Of a stretch of 64,000 nucleotides of DNA, positions 24,161 to 45,073 are shown in pieces. Source of the stretch: Hoplostethus atlanticus (taxonomy: Eukaryota; Chordata; Actinopteri; Trachichthyiformes; Trachichthyidae). A program made the position numbers and the translations under genes. The DNA is taken from the NCBI GenBank assembly GCA_034670405.1, contig JAXDDX010000345.1:62001-126000 (forward strand). Reading direction: 5' to 3'. Within the stretch, counting starts at the first letter, position 1, and each line of letters opens with the position of its first letter. Below the pieces are notes generated by a model. That model was not told the origin of the DNA. It saw only the letters and a list, made by a program, of their open reading frames with translations, and did no database searches.

Positions 24161-25050
24161 CTGTGCGGAGAAGATTAGCGCAGATTTAAAAACACATCGG
24201 TTAAAAACAGGGTGTTGAACTGCAACTCGGGTGCACGGATTGGCGCCACCGTTTACCACTGCACACGGTTTGCTAGCTGAGCGGCTAACGTCGACTCTAA
24301 ACAAAATTAACGCAATCTGTTCGCGCAATTTAATTGTTTTCACGGTTTGCTACAAGCTTGATACATTAATACAGTTTACTCTACCCTAGCACTGAGCAAA
24401 ATAAACCCCCAGTGGATAAGGATAGCTAGTTTCCAAACATGTCCACCACGCCTCTAATGGGATGGTAGCTAGCTTACGTCGCTGGCTCGTGTTATCCCGT
24501 GCCCGTCTTCTCTCGGCGTGTGGTAGCGTTGGCCCAAAGTTAACAAGCGTGATGTTAAAGTAAATATAAAATCATTTAGGTTCGCATACGTTTTATCTCA
24601 TATAAACCGTTATGCCACGGTAGCCAACCTTAAATCAAAACTGGGCCCGTTTTCAAAATGCCGGCTAGCCAAGCGAACGAGCTGCTAGCTTGCTAATGTG
24701 GTGGCTATCATGGACCGGCCGAGCAAACGGCTCCAACGTCGGATTGCATCGAGCACTACGTGAGCAAACCCCAAATAGTATCGTGTTGGCTGATCGGTAG
24801 GTACATACCATGCGAATCTTTACTTCGGTGCACGATGCCGATTCGCCGTGTTGAAGGTGCTTCAAATAAAGAAAAATATTCACGCCGGTGTTGGTTCGGT
24901 TGGTTTCTTTACTCCCGGTGAAACAAAATGGCTGCTACGTAACGTCGCGAGTTCTCGCCTGCGTATACGGGGTTTCTGGACCTGCTCCTCACGGGCGGCT
25001 CAGTTTTCACACACATCCGGACACAGAGACATAAACAGATTTCTGCAGTC
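24161..25050 (-). promoter_or_regulatory. syncrip 5' UTR and promoter region
   Basis: Immediately upstream of ATG 24160 the minus strand reads a good splice acceptor (TCTTCTCCGCACAG then ATG). A non-coding first exon therefore probably lies further right, in the CpG-containing stretch about 24,450-25,000. No coding frame of note. The transcription start is not visible. From 25,050 to about 26,480 the DNA is AT-rich with no gene or clear repeat. Confidence 0.45.
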
Positions 25051-26489
25051 TCGAGGAACACGTTTTACTTTACCATTGCTGTGGACTAAAATCGACTTTT
25101 TCAAGATTGTAAACATGCTTCCAACTACCCTCGTATATGTTTCGTGTATTTTGACAGCTCTATATACTGTATAGGGCATCGAGGGAATAGAACATTTGAG
25201 GGAAAACACAAGGAAAAACAACTGCTTTTTAAATTACGATAGATACCTGCTTGAATATGTCACTTTTATACTTGTATACACTACTTTTTAATTTTGAAAG
25301 ATGTGTCCGAAAGTCGTAGTCAAACAATTAAAAATGTGAACGGGGAAACCGTTTTACTTAAAAAAACGATTCGTTTTATACCAGAAGTTCCATGCTAGAA
25401 CGACAAAACTCTACGCGTAACGCCGACAGAGGGCGCTGCAAACCATGGGTTTTACTCTGCAACGAGCGAAGAGCTGCCCTGAAGAAACATTTTCATTATA
25501 CGCCATTTATACATTTTCATATATAACATAGCCTGTTTAGAGACGTAGACTGAGATTAGTCGAAGATTAAGGACAGACCACAACCCCAACAATTACTTAT
25601 AGCAGAAATATGACAGAACGTTGACAGAGTAGTGATATGAAGTATCACTCTGGATGAACTGGTAGATCATCATGAGATGATGAAGTTTTATTTTACTTCT
25701 AATTATGTCACTACACTGGCGATACAACTATAGTAGTAATAATAAAAATATTAGTATAATAATAATGGCAAAAGGTTTGTTACTGTTAATATTTTGGGAC
25801 GGGCTATGATTCTTATCTACTATAGTATCACTATAACATTCCAATAGAGACTTCTACTTTGCTGTGACATTTGTATGGTATTCTTATAAGAAATTGCTGT
25901 TAGATTACAATAGTTAATTTTCGTTAGGTGTGTCATCTGGTTCTTGTCTGGGACGCCAAACAGTTGACTTTAAATAAAAGTGCCTGTAATTTGTGCCATC
26001 GGCACAACCGGTGTAAATTATGAAGCGTACCCTCATCAAGGATAAGGCTTTTATGCTGTATTCATGTCTTACAGAATGTGGTAGATACGGCGATCGTACT
26101 TGAAACTACCCTCGCAAATATCTTTTGAAGATACAGTTCACCTCAGCAGCGTCACCAATAACATCTGCAGTCAAGTGTAGGGCATGGACGACTTTCTTCA
26201 CATAAATCAGAAGTTTGTGAACACAACTGAAAATGCCACTGGATTTTTCATTTGTGGGCAACATTGCAATGTTTGGTTTGTTGTACACACAAACCTGGAT
26301 ATATCATAAGTGCATGTGTGGAAAAGGGCTGTGAATAATTAGAGCAGCTGAAGTCTGCAGAAAACTTGGTGTGTGGAGGCTTCAAATGATTTTGAACATA
26401 GTGTAAAAACACTTTCAAGGCGTTGGTTTAAAAGAGATTGTTATTCCCATAAAACTTGAACGCACCATTATGAACAGCACACATACACA

Positions 26490-26743
26490 CTCCGATTGGT
26501 GCTTGTCTTCCAATAAGACACAGTGGAAGACAAGGGACTTGCGTTGCTATTGGCTGAGCGCGAAATTTCAAACGTGGTAGGGACAGCAGCTCGCGGCAGA
26601 GAAACAAAACACCTATTCTAGTGAACGACGTTAGCTAGCTAAATTTGTAACATTAATAAACTAATTAGCTAGATAGTTTGACAGGAAACAACACATGATT
26701 CGATGTAACGCGACGTTACAGGATCGTATAAACATAAAACACA
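26490..26743 (+). promoter_or_regulatory. bub1 promoter with CCAAT, E2F/CDE-like and CHR-like motifs
   Basis: Within 260 bp of the bub1 ATG there are two inverted CCAAT boxes (ATTGG at about 26,493 and 26,549). About ten bases after the second is the block GAGCGCGAAATTTCAAACG (26,556-26,574). That block holds GCGCGAAA (E2F/CDE-like) and TTTCAAA, the reverse of the CHR core TTTGAA. NF-Y plus CDE/CHR is the classic arrangement of DREAM/MMB-controlled G2/M genes, of which BUB1 is one in mammals. Motifs are read from sequence; function is inferred. Confidence 0.6.
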
Positions 26744-36974
<10,231 letters not shown>

Positions 36975-37049
36975 TCCAGAGGACTCCTCCTGCTTTTCCC
37001 CTCACCTCTCCATCTTCTTCACTTTTTCCTCCTCTCCTCTCTTCTATCA

Positions 37050-37055
37050 AATAAA
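37050..37055 (+). terminator. bub1 polyadenylation signal
   Basis: AATAAA lies 76 bp after the bub1 stop codon. A second AATAAA lies near 37,422 and could serve a longer 3' UTR. Confidence 0.75.
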
Positions 37056-37921
37056 CCTGTGACACCTAGAAACTGCCTGTGAAGCACATTACGAGTCACT
37101 ATTTAAGTTTTGAGTCATCATAAGATCTTACTAGTTTGAGGCTGGAATCACCTGTTTTTTAGATACTGACTGAATTTTAGTGTTTTTTTTCCAAGTCCTG
37201 CCCCGTCCTCAAAACACGTCTTGCGGCTGTGTTGTATTCTCGTCTATTGACGTCCTGTAACGGTGTGATGAAGTCACCAGAGGCTTTTTTTAACAATTGG
37301 TCTTTAATATGTACATACACAAAAAAATGTAATTATTATTCAGTCTCTGTTTTATTTACTTTACTGTTTCCTCCCAGATTGTGACACTTCTACAAGTGAG
37401 ATCCATCTTTCTTTTGTAAAGAATAAAAATGTCAGTGTGTCTTCTGTGATTGTTTTTTTCGAGTTTGTTGAATGTTGAAACTAAACAAGGTGATCATATA
37501 ACCTGAAGTGTTTTTAACCTTTATGGTATCACTATTATATTCCTATAAGATATATTTAGTTTTTCATGTGATATTTGTATAGTGTTGTAGGATTACTATA
37601 GTTCTTTTCCTGAGCCTGCAACTTATAAATGATCAGATATCCACCGGATCTGGATCAATATTCTGTAGATGCGACATATCACATCAACAAATACGTTATT
37701 GTTACTGTATATGAATATACCCATACATACATCTACATGTTTATGTCACATTTACTATGAATAGTTCATACAAATAAACATGGATACATCATACCATATA
37801 TAGAGACCACATACCCTGTAACATTAAATACATTACATATAGGTTCAGGTACTACAAGGTGCTGAGTAGTACAACTTAAATAACGTGTGTGTGTGTGTAA
37901 TATCCATGTGTGCCAGTCTAA

Positions 37922-38879
37922 GGCCGAATCCCAATTCTCATTTTCACCCCTACGGCTTCGCCTTGGCCCCTCGGAACAGAGTCACAAGGGGTAGAAATCT
38001 CCCTAAGAAATGGGACAACCCTTCAAGACGCTGATACGTCATCGATGACGTTTACTACAGACGGGACGAGTTTGTTATCGGACATTACTATGGCAATAAT
38101 GGTATCACAGTGACATTTGCCGTTCATCTGATGGAGATAGAAAAGCGTGGACGCTCGCGATTCGTTCACAACTTATACGTTTCACGCTACCAATCGATCA
38201 AACAAGTCATCAAATAAAAAAGACCACTGCTTCATTACCAGACCACTTCTTGACAGAATAGCGTTAGCGGTGCTCTGTAGGCTAGCAAGCCGTGCTGCTA
38301 CCGTTACCCTGCCAGTCTGCACTGGTATTAGAGGAGCCGGGACAAGTGCAGCAACTTAGTTATACTTCGGCGAACTTTAGTTATATTTCGGCGTCATATG
38401 CCATCAAAGGGGGAAATGCGACATGGAAATATGTCAAAATGCGGGACTGTCATGCACAAATCAGCCTAAAAACAATGTTGTAACTAGCGAGGTAGACATC
38501 GGCATACTAGCGATTTTTTGTTCTGCTTGTTATAAAGAAAAGGTCTATAATACATTGAAACGACATTAAACTAAGATAATACCACAGGTTAGAATATTTT
38601 TAAAATCTTTATTAACGAAGAAAATACTACATTTGTGGTTCACTTTGGATGGTAGTGTAGCGGTCGCCATGATCTTCCAGTTGATTCGCAGGTCATTCTG
38701 GGAGATTTCTCCTAACCCTCGGTTTGTAGTGTACCCCTGAGAAACCTCCGTTTGGAGGGTCATGTAGCCCTAGACCTTCACCCTACCCCTCGATCACAAG
38801 AGGATTGGGACACCCCTACCCCTTCACGTGAACGCGCAAAACGGAGGGGAAGGGCTAAGGGGTGAATTGGGATTCGGCC
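37922..38879. mobile_element. PIF/Harbinger-type MITE
   Basis: About 958 bp with terminal inverted repeats starting GGCCGAATCCCAATTC on both ends (perfect over 16 bp). It is flanked by TAA at 37919-37921 and 38880-38882, the 3-bp TWA duplication of PIF/Harbinger transposons. There is no transposase inside; open frames in it are short and unrelated to known families. It lies between bub1 and glo1. The superfamily call rests on the TSD length and is moderately secure. Confidence 0.8.
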
Positions 38880-38882
38880 TAA

Positions 38883-39727
38883 ATCCTCCCCCTCTTCAGG
38901 GTGTGTCATTGGAAGTCTCAGCCTCTTTTGCCTGTGATGTTTTGCTGTCACTTGTCCAGACCTGCAACTGCAGAATTCTGCATTTTTCTACCTGAACGGT
39001 GTTGTGAACATCCAGGTTTGCCCAGACAATCTCGTCCCCCTCCCCCAGGCCCTCCTACAACCATCAGCCATGGAGGGAAGTTGCTTCACTGCCCGTGTTG
39101 CGTTCACGTTGCATCGATTGAACAAAGTGTTTAGTGGAATTTGAGTTACATGTTCATTCACTTTACTGCCACTTGCCCACCAGCAGCCCATGAGGCCTCG
39201 CCCTAGAGGGGAATGCAACACCTTCCCAATAAAACCAGGAGCCCCTGCCATAAAGTCATGCTGCCTTCACTTCAGAAATATTGAGTGCAAATGAACAACC
39301 CAACAAAGTGATGAAATAAAATTGGGAAAGTCTGAGTTTTCTATGGTGGCTGAGTTCCTGAGATGTGATGTTGAAAATGACAAAACTGGGTGATTGCAGC
39401 AGCAAATAGTAGCAGGACACAACACAACAATACAAATAAGAACAGAACAAATAGGGCTCATAGTCAACCAACACCAAACTCTAAAACATTACATAGAAAT
39501 ATATGGAAGAAATTGTAATAAAGTATGGATTACAGCATTAAGAGGAGCAGCAATTACAAAAGCACTTGAATGTTTTGCAACTCGGAAGTCGGAGCTTACG
39601 AGGAGCCCTTGAAGGCAGCACCAGGTAAGGCGAAACGAATGTGTGCGGGGGGAGACCTGGCTGCTCGTTACACCAGCCGGTGAGCTCTGCTGTCACACCG
39701 AACACACTGCTCTCTGAACGCAGCACC
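38883..39727 (+). promoter_or_regulatory. glo1 upstream region
   Basis: There is no gene between the MITE and the glo1 start. The last 100 bp (39,620-39,727) are GC-richer and probably contain the 5' UTR. No distinct core-promoter motif was recognised. Confidence 0.3.
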
Positions 39728-41137
39728 ATGGCAGGGAAAGGACTGACTGACCAAGCGGTTTCTGAAGCCTGCAAAGACGGAGAGCCCATGACCAAGGTAG
39801 GACTCATGGAAACCAGACGCCTGATACCTTTTACTGAATGTTTTTTATTCTGCTGCTCTGCCTTAAGGGGATCTCCAGCTCCTCCCTCAGTAAACCCTGC
39901 AGATGCAGTCTAACCTGTTGCAGTAATTCCTCCATCCATACCTACAGCGCTGCAGAGGCCTCGACCAGGGGTTCCCACACTTCCTTGAGTAGAAATGTTT
40001 CTGAGGAGGTTTCTATTGAATCTTGAATCTATACTGTAGTGTGGAGACGACAGTGGACAGGGTGAAACTTCAGATCAGATCAGGAACTCACTCTCATAAG
40101 AAAAAGGAAGAAATCCAAGAGGAGACGTGATGTAAAAAAAGAACAGACATTTGTTGACATGTGACAGTGACAGATGTGCAAAAACGAAGAAGAAAGTGTA
40201 CAGCAGAAAACGTTTCAGGCGTAGTTGGTCGGCAAAAACTAAAAAATGTCAAGTTTTCTGTTGTGCACTTTCTTAGTTAGTTTACTTTACACCTCATGTA
40301 AGTAAACGTCTCTACTCTACTTTGTTGCAGCAGTTGGCCTCTTTTGGATTTCTCCCTTCATATCAGTGCACCAGATCCTGTTGGTTTCTTTTCGTCTGTG
40401 GCAGCTCAGACAAACCTCCAGAAACGATGGGACGTCTCTCACTTTCTCTCATTTTACATTTCTAGTAAATACTTAATATTCTGGGCCAACTTCTGATAAA
40501 ACGAGATAATAATTGAATTGAACTGTTCCTTCTATGACCCGCGGACCTCCTGCAGCCTTGTCACGGGCCCCTGTGGGTCCCCCGGCCCCTGATTTGGGAG
40601 GAGAAATAGAAAAAAATCTATTTCCAGTGAATTTTAAGGCTCCTGGATGAGGGTTGGTGCATATTTTGCAAGTAATAACTCGTCAGTTCCAGTATTTCTG
40701 CTATTTTCTGAAGGTATCATGAAGGACGTTCAGGTATTAATTACATTACTACTACTTCTACTAGTACAGTAAAAATAGCCAAAACTTTTCACCGTCTCAG
40801 TTCATTTTAGTCAACGATAATCTTGGTCACCGTCAGCATCAGAGCGGCTTTATTATCATAACCTGTCCGGACAGCTCAGTTGGTAGAGCTCTCAGGGTCG
40901 TGGGTTCGATCCCCACATAGTGTTAACTATCACCTTTGTATGTACACAAGTAAATGCAAGCGTATACAGACACCTAACATTTAGAAATGTACTTTAACAG
41001 AACAAAATGAATCCAAACAACACTAACGATCACACACAAAACCCTCCAGGGATTTGATTGGTCAGTTATCAACTTTCTTACTATTTCCTTCCTATTTATC
41101 GACAGGTCCTTAAAAAGTCTGGTTTTATTTTCTTTAT

Positions 41138-41223
<86 letters not shown>

Positions 41224-43332
41224 TCCCTCTCCCTCTCTCTCTCTCCCTCTCCCATTCTCTCTGCAGGACTACATGATGCAGCAGACCATGCTGAGAGTCA
41301 AAGATCCGGTTAAATCTCTGGACTTCTACACTCGGGTGTTGGGCATGACGTGAGTCCTCGCTGTGTGTTCAGGGTTTGATCGAACCTCCAGCTGGTTTCC
41401 TCTGGTCTGAACCGGACAGGAAACATTTACTTTGTTGTATTTTAGTATCTGGTTGGTTCAGGTTCACACTGACCAATCACAAGCCAGCCAGAAGTCCCAT
41501 GACTCCCCAGCAGCTGGTTGATTGGTTGAGTTCTGGTAACCTGTCATCCCACCAGGTCAGAGAGTCCAAACCAACCTGGTTCCAGTCTGTCACTTGATCT
41601 ACCATGATGGACTTGTCTGCTCTTCTCTGGTGTTCATACCAGTTAAGAACACATGAAGAAACATCTGAACATGACTGACCAAGTCTCCTTCTACCCATAA
41701 TGCCTTGTGTTCTGGGGTGGTTTCCTGTAGCTGGTTGGATCCTGTTCTCTCTCCTAACGAACCACCACAGTTCTCTCCTACCCATAATGCCTTGTGTTCT
41801 GGGGTGGTTTCCTGTAGCTGGTTGGATCCCTGTTCTCTCTCCTAACGAACCACCACAGTTCTCTTCTACCCATAATGCCTTGTGTTCTGGGGTGGTTTCC
41901 TGTAGCTGGTTGGATCCCGTTCTCTCTCCTAACAAACCACCACAGTTCTCTTCTAACCCATAAGCCTTGTGTTCTCGAGATGTTTCCTGTAGCTGGTTGG
42001 ATTCCCGTTCTCTCTCCTAACGAACCACCACAGTTCTCTTTACCATAATGCTTGTGTTCTGGTGGTTTCCTGTAGCTGGTTGGATCCGTTCTCTCTCCTA
42101 ACGACACCACACAGTTCTCTCTACACCATAATGCCTTGTGTTCTGGGTGATTTCTGTAGCTGGTTGGATCCCGTTCTCTCCCTAACAAACACCACGTTCT
42201 CTTCTACCATAAATGCTTGTGTTTCTGGGTGTTTCCTAAAGCTGGTTGGATCCGTTCTCTCTCCTAACGAACCACCACAGTTCTCTTCTACCCATAATGC
42301 CTGTGTTCTGGGGTGGTTTCCTGTAGCTGTTGATCCCGTTCTCTCCCTAACGAACCACACAGTTCCTTCTACCCATAATGCCTTTGTTCTGGGTGGTTTC
42401 CGTTGCTGTTTGATCCCGTTCTCTCCTAACGAAACCACCACAGTTCTTTCTACCCATAATGGCCTTGTGTTCTGGGGTGGTCTGTTGCTGGTTGGGATCC
42501 CGTTCTCTCTCCTAAACAGAACCACCACAGTTCTCTTCTACCATAATGCCTTGTGTTCTGGGGTGGTTTCCTGTAGCTGGTTGGATCCCGTTCTCTCTCC
42601 TAACGAACCACCACAGTTCTCTTCTACCCATAATGCTTGGTGTTCTGGGGTGGTTTCCTGTAGCTGGTTGGGATCACGTTCTCTCTCCTAACAACCACCA
42701 CAGTTCTCTTGTTAGAGGACTGAGATGTGTTCAGGCGTCTCGTCGGTTAGGAGGTTGAATTAACGGTTTGTTCATGGAGAGTCTTCCCACATGGTTGTAT
42801 CTCAGTCAGCTACTCTTCATATAAACCGAGGCTGCAAAACATCTGGACCACGATGATACTGACTGACCTCTGACCCCCTATTGAATCTATTAAACTTTAC
42901 TTTACTTCGTGAAGACGTTCTAAATACTTTGTACTGTTTATCGCAGGTTCCTCCAGAAAATCGACTTCCCATCGATGCGCTTCACCCTCTACTTCCTGGG
43001 TTACGAGGACAAGTCGGAGATCCCGGCGGACGTCAAGGAGAGGACGGCGTGGACTTTCTCTCGGCGAGCCACCATCGAGCTCACACAGTACGGTGACCAG
43101 CCGCACCACGTGGCCTTTCAAACTCACATCTAACAGCTCTGGGTTTCCTGTTGCTCTTCTTTTGTGATATTTAGTCATGAGGGATTAAGAGGGTGGAGGG
43201 TGGATTACTTCTTAATCCCGTCCATAGATACGTTGGCTGAAGATGCTGCTACCACCAAGCTATTTGAACCCCTTCAAATGAAATGTTGGGTCTATGGACT
43301 TTTTTCAAACCTTCTGGGTATCCATCTAATTT

Positions 43333-43431
<99 letters not shown>

Positions 43432-44611
43432 TCTCTCTCTCTCTCTGTTAGTAACTGGGGATCAGACTCGGATGAAAGCCTGTCTTACCACAACGGGAAC
43501 GCTGAACCACGAGGGTTTGGTAAGACGTTTATGTACTGCGTCCATGTTTAGAGGTGCAACTGGAAATGAAGGGGTTTATGGGAAATGTGGTCTTAATGTC
43601 AGCTCCACCAATCAGAACCTCTCGCCTCCCCCTCAAGAATTAAGTGAATTTAATCTGTTTTTCCAGTGTGAATTAGGAGAACCTGAACATGAAATTCAAT
43701 TTGTGTTTTATTGTCCTTCATATGATGAGCTGGCAAAATAACATAACACTGAAATAAAATAGAATAAAATAAAATAACAGGTGAGCGTTCGCCTGGATTG
43801 CCCTGGTCGGTCTGTTCCACGGGTCAACACGTCTTCTTCTCTTGTGTTTACAGGCCATATTGGCGTCGCTGTTCCTGATGTATACGCTGCCTGCAAATTA
43901 TTTGAAGATCAAGGAGTGACGTTTATCAAGAAACCAGACGAAGGTTGGTGATGTTATAAATTAGACCTCAAGGAGCCTGAGTTGGTCTGGAGGAGTCTGG
44001 TAGAGTCTGGTAGAGTCTGGAAGAGTCTGGAAGAGTCTGGTAGGGTCTGGAAGAGTCTGGTAGAGTCTGGTAGAGTCTGGTAGAGTCTGGAAGAGTCCAC
44101 ACACTGGATGACCACACACTATGCAACTGTAGACTCACTGTCATTTTAGATAGTGATATTTTTATTGTGAAGAATAATCTTCATCTATAAAGTGATACCG
44201 CCTAGTTGACAGGCGTACAACACAACACTGAACAAAATCCTCACATCCAGTCAGGACAAAGTCTGGAAAAACGTCTGGAATTTTGAAATGGAGAATTTCT
44301 AGGAACCATTTTTAGTCTTTAGAGATCCGTGAAAGTGTTTTTTACAAACCTCTCTAAAACACAAAACCTACACGCTGTAGGCCCGTATACATCTCCACCA
44401 GGAGGTGGCGCTCAGGGTCAGGTAGATGTCGCGTCACCTCAAGAACCAGCCTCAAAGGAAGTCAGGCTGATGAACGTAGAAAACAGAGCAGGAACGCCTC
44501 AGGTGGCTTTTCAGACCGAAGTAGTTGAGCAGCTGAAAATCAATCAACTATTGTTATTATATACAATTATGACAATTAAGATGTTACAGAATACGATCAG
44601 AACAATGTCAG

Positions 44612-44652
<41 letters not shown>

Positions 44653-44784
44653 CACTACCAACACTAAATGTCTTTTTTCCTATACGCAGGGAAGATGAAG
44701 GGTCTGGCCTTCATCCAGGATCCGGACGGCTACTGGATCGAGATTTTAAGTCCAAACAACATGTTCACCATCACGTCAGTTTAG
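39728..44784 (+). CDS. glo1: Lactoylglutathione lyase (glyoxalase I), complete, 181 aa
   Basis: Glyoxalase I converts the methylglyoxal-glutathione hemithioacetal to S-D-lactoylglutathione in the cytosol and needs Zn. Exons: 39728-39796, 41267-41349, 42947-43087, 43452-43519, 43854-43943, 44690-44784; total 546 nt, in frame. The product is one short protein with two vicinal-oxygen-chelate modules. Metal ligands of the human enzyme are conserved in context: Gln in [11 protein letters not shown], Glu in ATIELTHNWG, His in [13 protein letters not shown] and Glu in [10 protein letters not shown]. Human GLO1 is 184 aa. An AATAAA at 45068-45073 is the likely polyadenylation signal. Two introns contain long CT microsatellites that directly abut the next exon, and intron 2 contains a minisatellite of about 1 kb. 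Confidence 0.97.
40865..40921 (+). pseudogene. tRNA-Lys(CTT)-like pseudogene lacking the anticodon arm
   Basis: The sequence has a good A box (AGCTCAGTTGGTAGAGC, about 40,873-40,889). It also has the T-arm/B box of tRNA-Lys (CTCAGGGTCGTGGGTTCGAT, 40,891-40,910, then CCCCACA). The roughly 15 bases carrying the anticodon stem-loop are missing, and the 3' acceptor strand does not pair well with GTCCGG. It is in glo1 intron 1. It could be a decayed tRNA gene or a SINE head. Confidence 0.7.
41141..41264. repeat. (CT)n microsatellite abutting the glo1 exon 2 acceptor
   Basis: About 124 bp of nearly pure CT that ends at the AG of the exon 2 splice acceptor (41265-41266). Confidence 0.97.
41690..42712. 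repeat. Minisatellite, about 88-bp unit, about 11 copies, in glo1 intron 2
   Basis: The unit contains CCATAATGCCTTGTGTTCTG, GGTGGTTTCCTGTAGCTGG, TTGGATCCCGTTCTCTCTCC and TAACGAACCACCACAG. Copies near both ends are almost identical. Those in the middle (about 41,990-42,520) differ mostly by single-base gains and losses. Long open frames across it are by-products of the periodicity. Confidence 0.95.
43336..43446. repeat. (TC)n microsatellite abutting the glo1 exon 4 acceptor
   Basis: About 111 bp of nearly pure TC, immediately followed by TGTTAG and exon 4. Confidence 0.97.
43988..44097. repeat. Minisatellite of 10-bp unit (AGTCTGGTAG-like)
   Basis: About ten units alternating AGTCTGGTAG and AGTCTGGAAG in glo1 intron 5. 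Confidence 0.93.
44613..44650. repeat. (GT)19 microsatellite in glo1 intron 5
   Basis: A perfect GT run ending about 38 bp before the exon 6 acceptor. Confidence 0.95.
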
Positions 44785-45067
44785 TGTGGAGATTTCCGGG
44801 CAACATGGTGGGACAACATCGGCCCGAACAGATGCTTCTAGTTGCCCAGATGAATGATGCCCCGTGTTCCACCTCAGCTCCTGTTGGCCGACATGTTGCC
44901 CTGTTACGTTGCCCAAAAAACAGCGTGGTCTCACGGTGCTTCAGCTCTGCGTCCACCAGGCTCCTCTTGCTGACAGGAAGCATTGAAGGCTGCTGTTGCT
45001 ATGAGACCATTGACCAACCTGTTGCTGAAATGTGGTACTATTGTATTACAACAGTACTTCATTTGAC

Positions 45068-45073
45068 AATAAA
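45068..45073 (+). terminator. glo1 polyadenylation signal
   Basis: AATAAA about 284 bp after the glo1 stop codon. Confidence 0.65.

Noticed and set aside
25620-25720. Possible C/D-box snoRNA between syncrip and bub1 (a TGATGA box at about 25,677)
   Set aside because: No matching D box or terminal stem could be found; the snoRNA host gene near human SYNCRIP prompted the search but nothing supports it here.
41477-42691. Frames of 130-210 codons in glo1 intron 2
   Set aside because: Generated by the 88-bp minisatellite; frames change with each indel and match no protein family.
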